Origin: Mycobacterium colombiense | Lineage (GTDB): Bacteria > Actinomycetota > Actinomycetes > Mycobacteriales > Mycobacteriaceae | Length of the DNA: 32,769 nucleotides | Direction: 5' to 3' | NCBI RefSeq assembly: GCF_003284975.1 | Contig: NZ_QMEU01000049.1 | Coordinates: 1-32,769 of the forward strand | Part shown: piece by piece, positions 24,266 to 31,427 of the stretch | Numbering within the stretch: the stretch's first letter is position 1 | Layout: each line of letters opens with the position of its first letter | Position numbers and translations under genes: made by a program | The notes under the pieces: model-generated | Database searches by the model: none | What the model was told of the DNA's origin: nothing | What the model saw: only the letters and a program-made list of their open reading frames with translations

Positions 24266-24439
24266 ATGGCCGTACCCAAGCGCAGAATGTCGCGCGCGAA
24301 CACCCGTAGCCGGCGCGCGCAGTGGAAGGCCGAGAAGACCGAACTCGTCGGTGTCACGGTCGCGGGTCAGCGCCACAAGGTGCCCCGGCGGCTGCTCAAG
24401 GCGGCCCGCCTCGGCCTGATCGACCTCGACCGCCGCTAG
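24266..24439 (+). CDS. rpmF: 50S ribosomal protein L32
   Basis: 57 residues, highly basic, starting [20 protein letters not shown], the typical L32 N-terminus. GAGGAG (24248-24253) serves as SD. It contains no cysteine, so the zinc-ribbon found in C+ forms of L32 is absent; this is a zinc-independent (C-) form. In M. tuberculosis PE_PGRS genes surround it; none are here. Its last four codons (DRR and stop) are part of a tandem 56-bp repeat that continues downstream. Confidence 0.96.
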
Positions 24440-24554
24440 TCCGAACGGCGGCGGCCCACGGCGCCCGGCTTCGCCGCGCTTGCGACCGCCGCTAGTCCGA
24501 ATGGCGGCGGCCCACGGCGCCCGGCTTCGCCGCGCTTGTGACCGCCGCTAGTCC
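24429..24554 (+). repeat. 56-bp tandem repeat overlapping the rpmF stop codon
   Basis: Two full copies (24429-24484 and 24485-24540) and a 14-bp third start (24541-24554) all begin ACCGCCGCTAGTCC, which includes the rpmF ending (CGC CGC TAG). The full copies differ at two C/T positions. Each unit contains CCGCCG/CGGCGG arms able to fold. A duplication that captured the gene end is the simplest origin; copy number may vary between strains. The segment between rpmF and mprA (24440-24608) otherwise holds only the mprA control region. Confidence 0.85.
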
Positions 24555-24568
24555 CCTCCCGGCGCGCC

Positions 24569-24586
24569 TCTCAGGTCCGTCTCAGG
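24569..24586 (+). promoter_or_regulatory. MprA box before mprA (autoregulation)
   Basis: TCTCAGG occurs at 24569-24575 and 24580-24586, an 11-bp period, i.e. one helical turn. This fits the two direct repeats described for MprA binding. It ends 22 bp before the GTG of mprA; a -10-like GAAACT (24596-24601) lies 7 nt before the GTG, so a leaderless mRNA activated by MprA is plausible. Confidence 0.7.
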
Positions 24587-24608
24587 CGGTGGGACGAAAC
24601 TAGGGGCC

Positions 24609-25295
24609 GTGCGAATACTGGTCGTCGACGACGATCGCGCTGTGCGCGAATCGCTGCGTCGGTCGTTGTCCTTCAACGGCTACTCGGTTGAGCTGGCCCA
24701 TGACGGGGTCGAGGCCCTCGAACGGATCGCCAGCGATCGTCCCGACGCGCTCGTCCTCGATGTGATGATGCCGCGCCTGGACGGCCTCGAGGTGTGCCGT
24801 CAGCTCCGCAGCACCGGCGACGATCTCCCCATCCTGGTGCTCACCGCCCGCGATTCGGTGTCCGAGCGGGTCGCCGGGCTGGACGCCGGCGCCGACGACT
24901 ATTTGCCGAAGCCGTTCGCCCTGGAAGAACTGCTGGCCCGGATGCGCGCGCTGTTGCGCCGCACCAAGCCGGAGGACGACGCCGAATCGGTGGCGATGAC
25001 GTTCTCCGACCTGACGCTGGACCCGGTGACCCGCGAGGTCACCCGCGGCCAGCGCCGAATCAGCCTGACCCGCACCGAGTTCGCGCTGCTGGAGATGCTG
25101 ATCGCCAATCCGCGCCGGGTGCTCACCCGCAGCCGCATCCTCGAAGAGGTGTGGGGATTCGACTTTCCCACCTCGGGCAACGCGCTGGAGGTCTACGTCG
25201 GCTATCTGCGGCGCAAGACCGAAGCCGATGGCGAGCCGCGGCTGATCCACACCGTGCGCGGGGTCGGATACGTCCTGCGGGAGACGCCACCGTGA
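24609..25295 (+). CDS. mprA: Two-component response regulator MprA (OmpR family)
   Basis: 228 residues from GTG 24609. The receiver domain (1-115) has the acidic pocket D7-D8-D9, the phospho-acceptor D51 in LVLDVMMPRLDG (this numbering), T in VLTARD and K in YLPKPF. The C-terminal winged helix (about 130-225) contains LTRTEFALLEML and VYVGYLRRKTEADG. MprA with MprB controls envelope-stress and persistence genes, including sigE and pepD. It is followed 13 bp later by mprB. A direct-repeat MprA box precedes it. Confidence 0.96.
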   Translation: MRILVVDDDRAVRESLRRSLSFNGYSVELAHDGVEALERIASDRPDALVLDVMMPRLDGLEVCRQLRSTGDDLPILVLTARDSVSERVAGLDAGADDYLPKPFALEELLARMRALLRRTKPEDDAESVAMTFSDLTLDPVTREVTRGQRRISLTRTEFALLEMLIANPRRVLTRSRILEEVWGFDFPTSGNALEVYVGYLRRKTEADGEPRLIHTVRGVGYVLRETPP

Positions 25296-25308
25296 TGCGG
25301 ATCCACCG

Positions 25309-26877
25309 ATGATCCGGTTCCCCCGGCCCCAGCGTCCGCCGCTGCGCCCGCCGTTGCGCGCGACACCCTCGTTGTCGCTGCGGTGGCGGGTGATGCTGCT
25401 GGCGATGTCGATGGTGGCCATGGTCGTGGTGCTGATGGCCTTCGCCGTCTACGCCGTCATCTCCGCCGCGCTCTACAGCGACATCGACAACCAACTGCAG
25501 AGCCGCGCGCAGCTGTTGATCGCCAGCGGCTCGCTGGCCGCCGACCCGGGCAAAGCCATCGAGGGCACCGCCTACTCCGACGTCAACGCCATGCTGGTGA
25601 ACCCGGGCCACGCGATCTACACCGCCCAGCAACCGGGTCAGACCCTGCCGGTCGGCGCTCCGGAGAAGGCGGTCATCCACGGCGATCTGTTCATGTCGCG
25701 GCGCACCGCCGGCGACCAGCGAATCCTCGCGGTGCACCTGCAGAACGGCACGTCGCTGCTGATCTCGAAGAGCCTCAAGCCCACCGAAGCCGTGATGAAC
25801 AGGCTGCGCTGGGTGCTGCTGATCGTCGGCGGTGTCGGGGTGGCGGTCGCCGCGGTGGCGGGTGGCATGGTGACCCGGGCCGGGCTGCGTCCGGTGGCAC
25901 GCCTGACCGAGGCGGCCGAGCGGGTGGCGCGCACCGATGACCTCAGACCCATCCCCGTGTTCGGCAGCGACGAATTGGCCAGGCTCACCGAGTCGTTCAA
26001 CCTGATGCTGCGCGCACTCGCCGAGTCCCGGGAGCGGCAGGCCCGACTCGTCACCGACGCCGGCCACGAGTTGCGCACCCCGCTGACCTCGCTGCGCACC
26101 AATGTCGAGCTGCTCATGGCGTCGATGGAGCCGGGAGCGCCGCGCCTGCCCGAGCAGGAGATGGTGGATCTGCGCGCCGACGTCGTCGCGCAGATCGAGG
26201 AATTGTCAACGTTGGTAGGCGATCTGGTGGATCTGACCCGCGACGACGCCGGCCAGGTGGTACACGAGCCCGTCGACATGGCCGAGGTCGTCGATCGCAG
26301 CCTGGAGCGAGTCAGGCGGCGGCGCAACGACATTCACTTCGACGTCGACGTCACACCCTGGCAGATGTACGGCGACGCCGCCGGGCTGTCGCGTGCGGTG
26401 CTGAACCTGCTGGACAACGCCGCCAAGTGGAGCCCGCCCGGGGGCCACGTCGGTGTCACCATGCGCCAGCTCGACGCGTCGCACGCAGAGCTGGTGATCG
26501 CCGACCACGGCCCCGGCATTCCGCCGCAGGAGCGCCGGCTGGTGTTCGAACGGTTCTACCGGTCGACGACGGCGCGGGCCATGCCCGGCTCCGGTCTGGG
26601 GCTCGCAATTGTCAAGAAGGTCGTGCTCAACCACGGCGGACTGCTGCGCGTCGAGGACACCGTTCCGGGCGGCCAGCCCCCGGGTACCTCCTTCTATGTG
26701 CTGCTGCCCGGCCGGCCAATGCCCGCCTCGACGTACTCCGCCGCCGCCGGCGAGCCGCGAACCGACCAGGCAGACGCCGCGGCCGACCACGCTACGGAGC
26801 CGGGTGGCGACGAGGCGAACTCTCGGGAATCGGCGAACGTTATCTCAGTGGACTCTCAGTCCGCGCGGGCAAGGTAG
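25309..26877 (+). CDS. mprB: Sensor histidine kinase MprB
   Basis: 522 residues. TM1 is about 28-55, followed by an extracytoplasmic sensor of about 110 residues, TM2 about 167-188 and a HAMP domain. The H-box is H253 in DAGHELRTPLTSLRTN. The ATPase domain has NLLDNAAKWS (N box, near 370), DHGPGIP, and GSGLGLAIVKK. It phosphorylates MprA in response to envelope stress. The extracytoplasmic domain is thought to sense misfolded protein through DnaK/other partners in M. tuberculosis. The last 35 codons contain the MprA box serving pepD. ATG 25309 is used; ATG 25295 leads to a stop after five codons. Confidence 0.95.
   Translation: MIRFPRPQRPPLRPPLRATPSLSLRWRVMLLAMSMVAMVVVLMAFAVYAVISAALYSDIDNQLQSRAQLLIASGSLAADPGKAIEGTAYSDVNAMLVNPGHAIYTAQQPGQTLPVGAPEKAVIHGDLFMSRRTAGDQRILAVHLQNGTSLLISKSLKPTEAVMNRLRWVLLIVGGVGVAVAAVAGGMVTRAGLRPVARLTEAAERVARTDDLRPIPVFGSDELARLTESFNLMLRALAESRERQARLVTDAGHELRTPLTSLRTNVELLMASMEPGAPRLPEQEMVDLRADVVAQIEELSTLVGDLVDLTRDDAGQVVHEPVDMAEVVDRSLERVRRRRNDIHFDVDVTPWQMYGDAAGLSRAVLNLLDNAAKWSPPGGHVGVTMRQLDASHAELVIADHGPGIPPQERRLVFERFYRSTTARAMPGSGLGLAIVKKVVLNHGGLLRVEDTVPGGQPPGTSFYVLLPGRPMPASTYSAAAGEPRTDQADAAADHATEPGGDEANSRESANVISVDSQSARAR
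26843..26859 (+). promoter_or_regulatory. MprA box before pepD, inside the end of mprB
   Basis: TCTCAG at 26843-26848 and again at 26854-26859, with the same 11-bp period as before mprA. It lies 91 bp upstream of the pepD ATG. Activation of pepD by MprA is known for M. tuberculosis. Confidence 0.65.
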
Positions 26878-26950
26878 GTCTGCGGCTACTGTTGAACCCA
26901 GCCGTCGACTTGCCGAAACACTGAGATAGAGGAAGAGCGACTTAGCGACC

Positions 26951-28483
26951 ATGACGAATGACCCGAGGTATTCGCCACCGCCGCAGCAGCCGGGGTATTC
27001 TCCCGCGCCGAACCAGCCTGCGCACGTCCCGAGCCATGCGGGGTCCTCCGGCTATGCCCCGGGACAGCAGCAGCCGTACAACCAGCAGTACGACTGGCGC
27101 TATCGGTCGCAGCCCTCATCGTCGCCGACGACGCAGTTCCGTCCGCCCTACGAGCCCTTCAGCAACACCGGGCCGGGCCGGATCCCCGGGGGAACCGGCG
27201 TAGGCCCGATACCGACCGGCACGGGCAGCGGCCCGATTCCCGGCATGCTGCCCGGAATGCCCGGCCCGCCGGAACCCCAAAAGCGTTCTCGCACAGGCCT
27301 GTTGGTGGTCGGTGCGTTGGCCATCGCGGTGGTGTCGGCCGGTATCGGCGGTGCCGCAGCGACGGCCGTCGAGCTCGGCACCCACAGCACGGGCAACGGC
27401 GGCGGCCGGGTCATTGGGGCGGCCCCCAGCGTTCCGGCCGCGAACATGCCACCCGGCAGCGTCGAGGGCGTCGCCTCCAAGGTGGTGCCCAGCGTCGTGA
27501 TGCTCGAGACCGACATCGGGCGCCAGTCCGAAGAGGGCTCTGGCATCGTCCTGTCCACCGACGGGCTCATCCTGACCAACAACCACGTGATCGCCGCCGC
27601 GGCCGGACCGCCCAAGGGTCCCGGCGGCCCGCCTGGAGCTCCGCCCGGGGCCCCCGTGCCCCCGAGCCTGCCGGGCGGACCGGGCGCACCGAGCGGCGGC
27701 GGTGCCGGCGCGCCGACGGCAAAGACCACGGTGACCTTCTCTGACGGTCGCACCGCACCGTTCACGGTGGTCGGCGCCGACCCCACCAGCGACATCGCCG
27801 TCATTCGCGTGCAGGGCATGTCCGGGCTGACGCCCATCTCGCTGGGCTCCTCGTCGGACCTGCGCGTCGGCCAACCGGTCGTCGCGATCGGCTCGCCGCT
27901 GGGCCTGTCGGGCACCGTGACCACCGGCATCGTCAGCGCGCTGAACCGGCCGGTGTCCACCACCGGTGAGTCCGGCAACCAGAACACCGTGCTGGACGCG
28001 ATCCAGACCGACGCCGCGATCAACCCCGGTAACTCCGGTGGCGCGCTGGTCAATATGAACGGCCAACTGGTGGGTGTCAACTCGGCCATCGCCACCCTGG
28101 GCGGCGACTCGCCGGATGCCCAGAGCGGCTCGATCGGGCTGGGCTTCGCGATACCGGTGGATCAGGCCAAGCGCATCGCCGACGAACTGATCGCCACCGG
28201 CAAGGCCTCACACGCCTCGCTCGGCGTGCAGGTGACGAACGACAAGGGCACCCCGGGCGCCAAGGTCGTCGACGTCGTCGCGGGCGGCGCGGCGGCCTCG
28301 GCCGGCGTCCCCAAGAACGTCGTCGTCACCAAGGTCGACGACCGGCCTATCAACAGCGCCGACGCGCTTGTCGCGGCCGTGCGATCCAGAGCACCCGGCG
28401 ACAAGATAACGCTGACATTCCAGGATGCCGCCGGTGGCGGCAGCCGCACCGTGCCGGTCACCCTCGGGAAGGCGGATCAGTAG
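26951..28483 (+). CDS. pepD: HtrA-family serine protease PepD
   Basis: 510 residues (M. tuberculosis about 464). A Pro/Gly/Gln-rich cytosolic N-terminus (1-115) precedes a single TM (about 116-137, LLVVGALAIAVVSAGIGGAA). The trypsin-like domain has the triad H212 (NNHVIA), D281 (TSDIAVIRV) and S362 (GNSGGAL). A PDZ domain follows (about 405-500, SLGVQV and VVTKVDDRPI). It handles misfolded proteins in the periplasmic space and is tied to SigE/MprAB envelope stress. Between H212 and D281 a Gly/Pro stretch (about 219-257, GPPGAPPGAP) enlarges the loop; M. tuberculosis has a far shorter one as I recall, which explains part of the extra length. Confidence 0.94.
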   Translation: MTNDPRYSPPPQQPGYSPAPNQPAHVPSHAGSSGYAPGQQQPYNQQYDWRYRSQPSSSPTTQFRPPYEPFSNTGPGRIPGGTGVGPIPTGTGSGPIPGMLPGMPGPPEPQKRSRTGLLVVGALAIAVVSAGIGGAAATAVELGTHSTGNGGGRVIGAAPSVPAANMPPGSVEGVASKVVPSVVMLETDIGRQSEEGSGIVLSTDGLILTNNHVIAAAAGPPKGPGGPPGAPPGAPVPPSLPGGPGAPSGGGAGAPTAKTTVTFSDGRTAPFTVVGADPTSDIAVIRVQGMSGLTPISLGSSSDLRVGQPVVAIGSPLGLSGTVTTGIVSALNRPVSTTGESGNQNTVLDAIQTDAAINPGNSGGALVNMNGQLVGVNSAIATLGGDSPDAQSGSIGLGFAIPVDQAKRIADELIATGKASHASLGVQVTNDKGTPGAKVVDVVAGGAAASAGVPKNVVVTKVDDRPINSADALVAAVRSRAPGDKITLTFQDAAGGGSRTVPVTLGKADQ

Positions 28484-29040
28484 TGAGAGTGGACGAACCC
28501 TCGGCGACGGGATTGTCTGAGCTCGGATATACGGTTGCACCCATGGAAACGGGTGCGGAATTGGTAGTTGGCCGGGCTCTGGTTGTGGTGGTCGACGATC
28601 GCACCGCACACGGCGACGAGGACCATAACGGTCCGCTGGTGACCGAGCTGCTGACGGAGGCGGGATTCGTCGTCGACGGTGTGGTCGCGGTCGCCGCGGA
28701 CGAGATCGAGATCCGCAACGCGCTGAACACCGCGGTGATCGGCGGGGTGGACCTGGTGGTCTCGGTCGGCGGGACGGGCGTCACCCCGCGTGACGTCACC
28801 CCGGAGGCCACCCGGGAGATTTTGGATCGCGAAATCCTCGGCATCGCCGAGGCCATCCGCGGCTCGGGTCTGTCGGCGGGCATCATCGACGCCGGCTTGT
28901 CCCGCGGTTTGGCCGGGGTGTCCGGCAGCACGTTGGTGGTAAACCTGGCCGGCTCCCGCTACGCGGTGCGCGACGGGATGGCGACGCTGAATCCGTTGGC
29001 GGCCCAGATCATCGGGCAGTTGTCGAGCCTGGAGATCTAA
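28483..29040 (+). CDS. moaB2: Molybdopterin-binding protein MoaB2
   Basis: 185 residues from GTG 28483, which shares one base with the pepD stop (TAGTG), so translational coupling is likely. MogA/MoaB fold: VVVVDDRTAHGDEDHNGPL, the MPT-binding signature VSVGGTGVTPRDVTPEATREIL and AEAIRGSGL. It is a paralogue of the Moco adenylyltransferase step. A transcription-related side role (binding SigA) has been reported for the M. smegmatis protein, from memory. Being co-transcribed with an envelope-stress protease is unusual for a Moco gene. Convergent with mscL, 6 bp apart. Confidence 0.92.
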   Translation: MRVDEPSATGLSELGYTVAPMETGAELVVGRALVVVVDDRTAHGDEDHNGPLVTELLTEAGFVVDGVVAVAADEIEIRNALNTAVIGGVDLVVSVGGTGVTPRDVTPEATREILDREILGIAEAIRGSGLSAGIIDAGLSRGLAGVSGSTLVVNLAGSRYAVRDGMATLNPLAAQIIGQLSSLEI

Positions 29041-29046
29041 GCCAGG

Positions 29047-29505
29047 CTATTTCGATTCGGCTTCCGCGCGGGGTCCGTAGTCCGGTGGGGGCGTGGTGGC
29101 CACACTGCCGTGCTTGCCTGGCGAATCGCCGTTGGGCTGCGCGAGCAGGTCGCGGATCTCCGTGAGCAGGACGACCTGCGCGTCATCGGCCGGCTCCACC
29201 TCGCCGCGTTTGCGCAGCGTCGTGTAGGGCAGCACGACCAGGAAGTACACCACCGCGGCGATAATCACGAAGTTGATGGCGGCCGACAAGACGTCGTTCA
29301 GGTCGATGGTCTGACCGCCGCCGATGCTGATCCGCAGGATGCCGAGATCGGACTTCTGGTTGACGCCGATCCGGTTGATCAACGGCTTGATGATGGCGTT
29401 GGTGAAAGCCGTGACCAGTGCGGTGAAAGCGGTACCGATGACGACCGCGGTGGACAGGTCGATGATGTTGCCCCGCGAGAGAAACTCCTTGAACCCTTTG
29501 AGCAT
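29047..29505 (-). CDS. mscL: Large-conductance mechanosensitive channel
   Basis: 152 residues. MLKGFKEFLSRGNIIDLSTAVVIGTAFTALVTAF is TM1 with the gate-lining pattern. TM2 is VLSAAINFVIIAAVVYFLVVLPYTTLR, and a charged cytosolic C-terminal helix (DDAQVVLLTEIRDLLAQ) and disordered tail follow. It releases osmolytes under hypo-osmotic shock as a pentamer. ATG 29505 with GAAAGG about 11 nt upstream is chosen over the longer frame. Last gene of the minus-strand group. Confidence 0.95.
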   Translation of the reverse strand: MLKGFKEFLSRGNIIDLSTAVVIGTAFTALVTAFTNAIIKPLINRIGVNQKSDLGILRISIGGGQTIDLNDVLSAAINFVIIAAVVYFLVVLPYTTLRKRGEVEPADDAQVVLLTEIRDLLAQPNGDSPGKHGSVATTPPPDYGPRAEAESK

Positions 29506-29572
29506 TGGACACGGCCTTTCTGGGACTGGACAGAGTTTGCCGTCGGCCAGCAGACGAACCACGGCCAGGCAC

Positions 29573-30253
29573 TCAGTGCAGGGTGAGCGTCACGGTCTGG
29601 CCCAGCGCCGACCCTGCCACCGTGTTCGCCACACGAGCCGGCAGCGCAACCAACACTACGCGGTCGCTATCGGTGGCCTGAATCTTTTCTTTGGCCGATA
29701 CCAGCACCACCACGGCGTCGGTGGCCACCACCTTCGGGGCCGCGTGCGAGTTGTCCGGCGCACCGCTGGCCGGCGCCGCGAGCACGTCGACCACGTCGCC
29801 GACCCGTACCAGGTCGATCAGGGCGCTGTCCGCCAGATGCAGCGGCACGATGCGGGCGTCCGGGCCCGCCTTCGACCCGATCGCTGCCTCCGCCAACCGG
29901 CTGCCCAGCAGCCGGACGTCGGTGAGCACCTCACCGCGGCGCGCCGGGCCGGCCAGCGTCGACCCCAACACCGTATCCAGCTCGGCTCGTGCTCCTTCGG
30001 GAACCGTTGCGGCCAAACGCTTTTCGAGCCGAACATCGGCGCGGGTCAGCGCGGCGCCGGGTCGTAGGTCGTGGTCGGCCACCACCACCTGCGCATAGTC
30101 ATCGGCGGGGTTGGACCGCAGCGTGGCGACTCCGGCCAGCACGACGAGCCCGCCCGCGGCGACGCGGCGCGCCAGCACGGTACGAGTCCAGTCCGGGCGC
30201 AGCCACAGCGACAGTCGGCTCAATAAGCTTGGGTTCAGCGATGATTCGCCCAC
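29573..30253 (-). CDS. SAF-domain protein (CpaB/RcpC-like, Rv0990c-type)
   Basis: 226 residues from GTG 30253. One membrane segment near the N-terminus (about 31-45, RVAAGGLVVLAGVAT) is followed by a SAF domain (VVVADHDLRPGAALTRADVRLEKRL) and a second beta-rich domain with DVVDVLAAPAS. SAF domains occur in the Flp-pilus protein CpaB/RcpC, but no tad/flp gene is in the window, so a pilus role is not supported. It probably follows ruc in one transcript (64 bp gap) and so may be under CIRCE control. Function unknown. Confidence 0.82.
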   Translation of the reverse strand: MGESSLNPSLLSRLSLWLRPDWTRTVLARRVAAGGLVVLAGVATLRSNPADDYAQVVVADHDLRPGAALTRADVRLEKRLAATVPEGARAELDTVLGSTLAGPARRGEVLTDVRLLGSRLAEAAIGSKAGPDARIVPLHLADSALIDLVRVGDVVDVLAAPASGAPDNSHAAPKVVATDAVVVLVSAKEKIQATDSDRVVLVALPARVANTVAGSALGQTVTLTLH

Positions 30254-30317
30254 GCCGCAACGGTAGGCCCAACCCGGTGGACGGGCCGCCGGCCGGCATC
30301 GCCGGTGTGGATAACCC

Positions 30318-30665
30318 TCAGTTGGTCGCGGCGGCGGTGGAAGCCGTGGAGCTGCTCGACTTGTCGCTCGAGCTGGAGCCGGACTTCTCGCTAGAGCTGG
30401 AGCCGGACTTCTCGCCGGAGCTCGAGGTGCTCGACCCGGACTCGCTCGACGAGGAGCCGTTGGTCGAACCCGACGACTTCTTGCCGGACTCGCGGCTGTC
30501 GGTGCGGTAGAAGCCGCTGCCCTTGAACACCACGCCGACGGAGTTGAAGCGCTTGCGCAGCCGCCCGGAGCAGCGCTTGCAGGTGGTCAGCGCGTCGTCG
30601 GTGAAGGCCTGCACGATGTCGAAGCGATCGTCGCACTCGGTGCACTGATAGCTGTAAGTCGGCAC
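30318..30665 (-). CDS. ruc: Redox-regulated zinc-binding chaperone Ruc (Rv0991c-type, FmdB zinc ribbon)
   Basis: 115 residues from GTG 30665, with an excellent SD (GGAGG, 5-nt spacer). The N-terminal zinc ribbon has four cysteines (C8, C11, C29, C32). After about residue 55 comes a disordered Ser/Gly/Lys/Glu tail with repeated SSSEKSG units. Rv0991c of M. tuberculosis is reported as a chaperone that is activated when its cysteines are oxidised and that cooperates with the Hsp70 system. A CIRCE element sits just upstream, fitting heat-shock control by HrcA. The tail repeats are visible in the DNA as a 24-bp duplication. The upstream gene is the THF cyclo-ligase, 86 bp away. Confidence 0.9.
   Translation of the reverse strand: MPTYSYQCTECDDRFDIVQAFTDDALTTCKRCSGRLRKRFNSVGVVFKGSGFYRTDSRESGKKSSGSTNGSSSSESGSSTSSSGEKSGSSSSEKSGSSSSDKSSSSTASTAAATN
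30370..30417 (-). repeat. 24-bp tandem repeat in the Ruc tail
   Basis: Two copies of a 24-bp unit (30370-30393, 30394-30417) begin GAGCTGGAGCCGGACTTCTC and differ only at the last two bases. They encode the SGSSSSEK-type repeat; more diverged copies flank them. Length changes by slippage would stay in frame. Confidence 0.75.
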
Positions 30666-30693
30666 GAAAACCTCCGGATGATTGCAAACCTGG

Positions 30694-30720
30694 TTAGCAC
30701 TCTAGCGTCTCAAGTGCTAG
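30694..30720 (-). promoter_or_regulatory. CIRCE element (HrcA operator) before ruc
   Basis: TTAGCACTC (30694-30702), a 9-bp spacer and AAGTGCTAG (30712-30720) fit CIRCE (TTAGCACTC-N9-GAGTGCTAA): the first arm is perfect and the second matches at 7 of 9. It is 28 bp from the ruc GTG. Rv0991c/Rv0990c are members of the HrcA regulon as I recall. Confidence 0.85.
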
Positions 30721-30751
30721 AACCGCCAGGTGACATGTCTCATTCCCGGTG

Positions 30752-31351
30752 TCAGCCCGGGACGAGATCGACCAATCCCTGCCGGGGCGTGAGCGCATGG
30801 GTCATGGGGATGTCGTGCGGATCGGCCGGTAGCTCGTCGAGCAGTTCGGCGTCGCGGACGACCGCGATCAGCCGTGCGTGCGGGTCGCGGCCGGCCAGCG
30901 AGCGGTCGTAGAAACCGCGGCCCCGGCCCAGCCGCACCCCGCGGCGGTCCACGGCCAGCGCCGGGACCAGCACCACCGCGGCTTCGGCCAGGGCCGACGG
31001 CGGCAGCCACGGTTGCGGCGGTTCCAGCAGTCCCCAGCGCCCGGTGGTCAACGTGCCGGGCCGGTATTCGCCCCAGGACAACGGCATGGGCGTGTTGTCC
31101 GCGGTGGTGCGCGCGACCGGCAGCAGCACCCGTCCGGTGCGCCGCAGCAACGCGTCCAGCATCGCGGTCGAGCCCGGCTCGGTGCCCACCGGAACGTAGG
31201 CGCAAACCGTGCTGCCGCTGGTCACGATGCTTTCGGAGGCTTCCAGCCGCTCGCACAGGTGCTGGGCCTCCGCGGCGCGAACGTCGTCGGCAACCCGGCG
31301 CCGGGCGGCAAGCAGCTGGTTACGCAGTGCGGCTTTGCTGGCGGTCGCCAT
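30752..31351 (-). CDS. 5-formyltetrahydrofolate cyclo-ligase (Rv0992c-type)
   Basis: 199 residues. The enzyme turns 5-formyl-THF into 5,10-methenyl-THF using ATP, returning folate to one-carbon metabolism (which also feeds purN and purH). N-terminal helix KAALRNQLLAARRRV, substrate region YVPVGTEPGSTAML and the ATP/phosphate loop VDRRGVRLGRGRGFYDRSL are all as in the family. ATG 31351 is used. It is divergent from galU, with 76 bp between the starts, and is the first gene of the minus-strand group; the CIRCE element after it suggests ruc also has its own promoter. Confidence 0.92.
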   Translation of the reverse strand: MATASKAALRNQLLAARRRVADDVRAAEAQHLCERLEASESIVTSGSTVCAYVPVGTEPGSTAMLDALLRRTGRVLLPVARTTADNTPMPLSWGEYRPGTLTTGRWGLLEPPQPWLPPSALAEAAVVLVPALAVDRRGVRLGRGRGFYDRSLAGRDPHARLIAVVRDAELLDELPADPHDIPMTHALTPRQGLVDLVPG

Positions 31352-31414
31352 GGTTCAACGATGACAGCCAGGTGTTTCCCCGCGCCACATCGACTCGGCG
31401 TAGTGGATGCGGGT

Positions 31415-31420
31415 TATCGT
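31415..31420 (+). promoter_or_regulatory. -10 element for a leaderless galU transcript
   Basis: TATCGT lies 7 nt before the galU ATG with no SD between, the same spacing seen at purN. The -35 (TCGACT, 31390-31395, spacer 19) is weak. Confidence 0.45.
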
Positions 31421-31427
31421 GTGAACA

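Noticed and set aside
24140..24266. Zur operator before rpmF
   Set aside because: No long A/T-rich palindrome of the mycobacterial Zur type is present in the leader.
24100..24357. 85-codon minus-strand ORF over rpmF and its leader
   Set aside because: No recognisable domain; antisense to a conserved ribosomal gene and its leader.
26878..26950. SigE promoter (GGAAC...GTT) before pepD
   Set aside because: No convincing -35 with proper spacing to a GTT; only the MprA direct repeat is supported.
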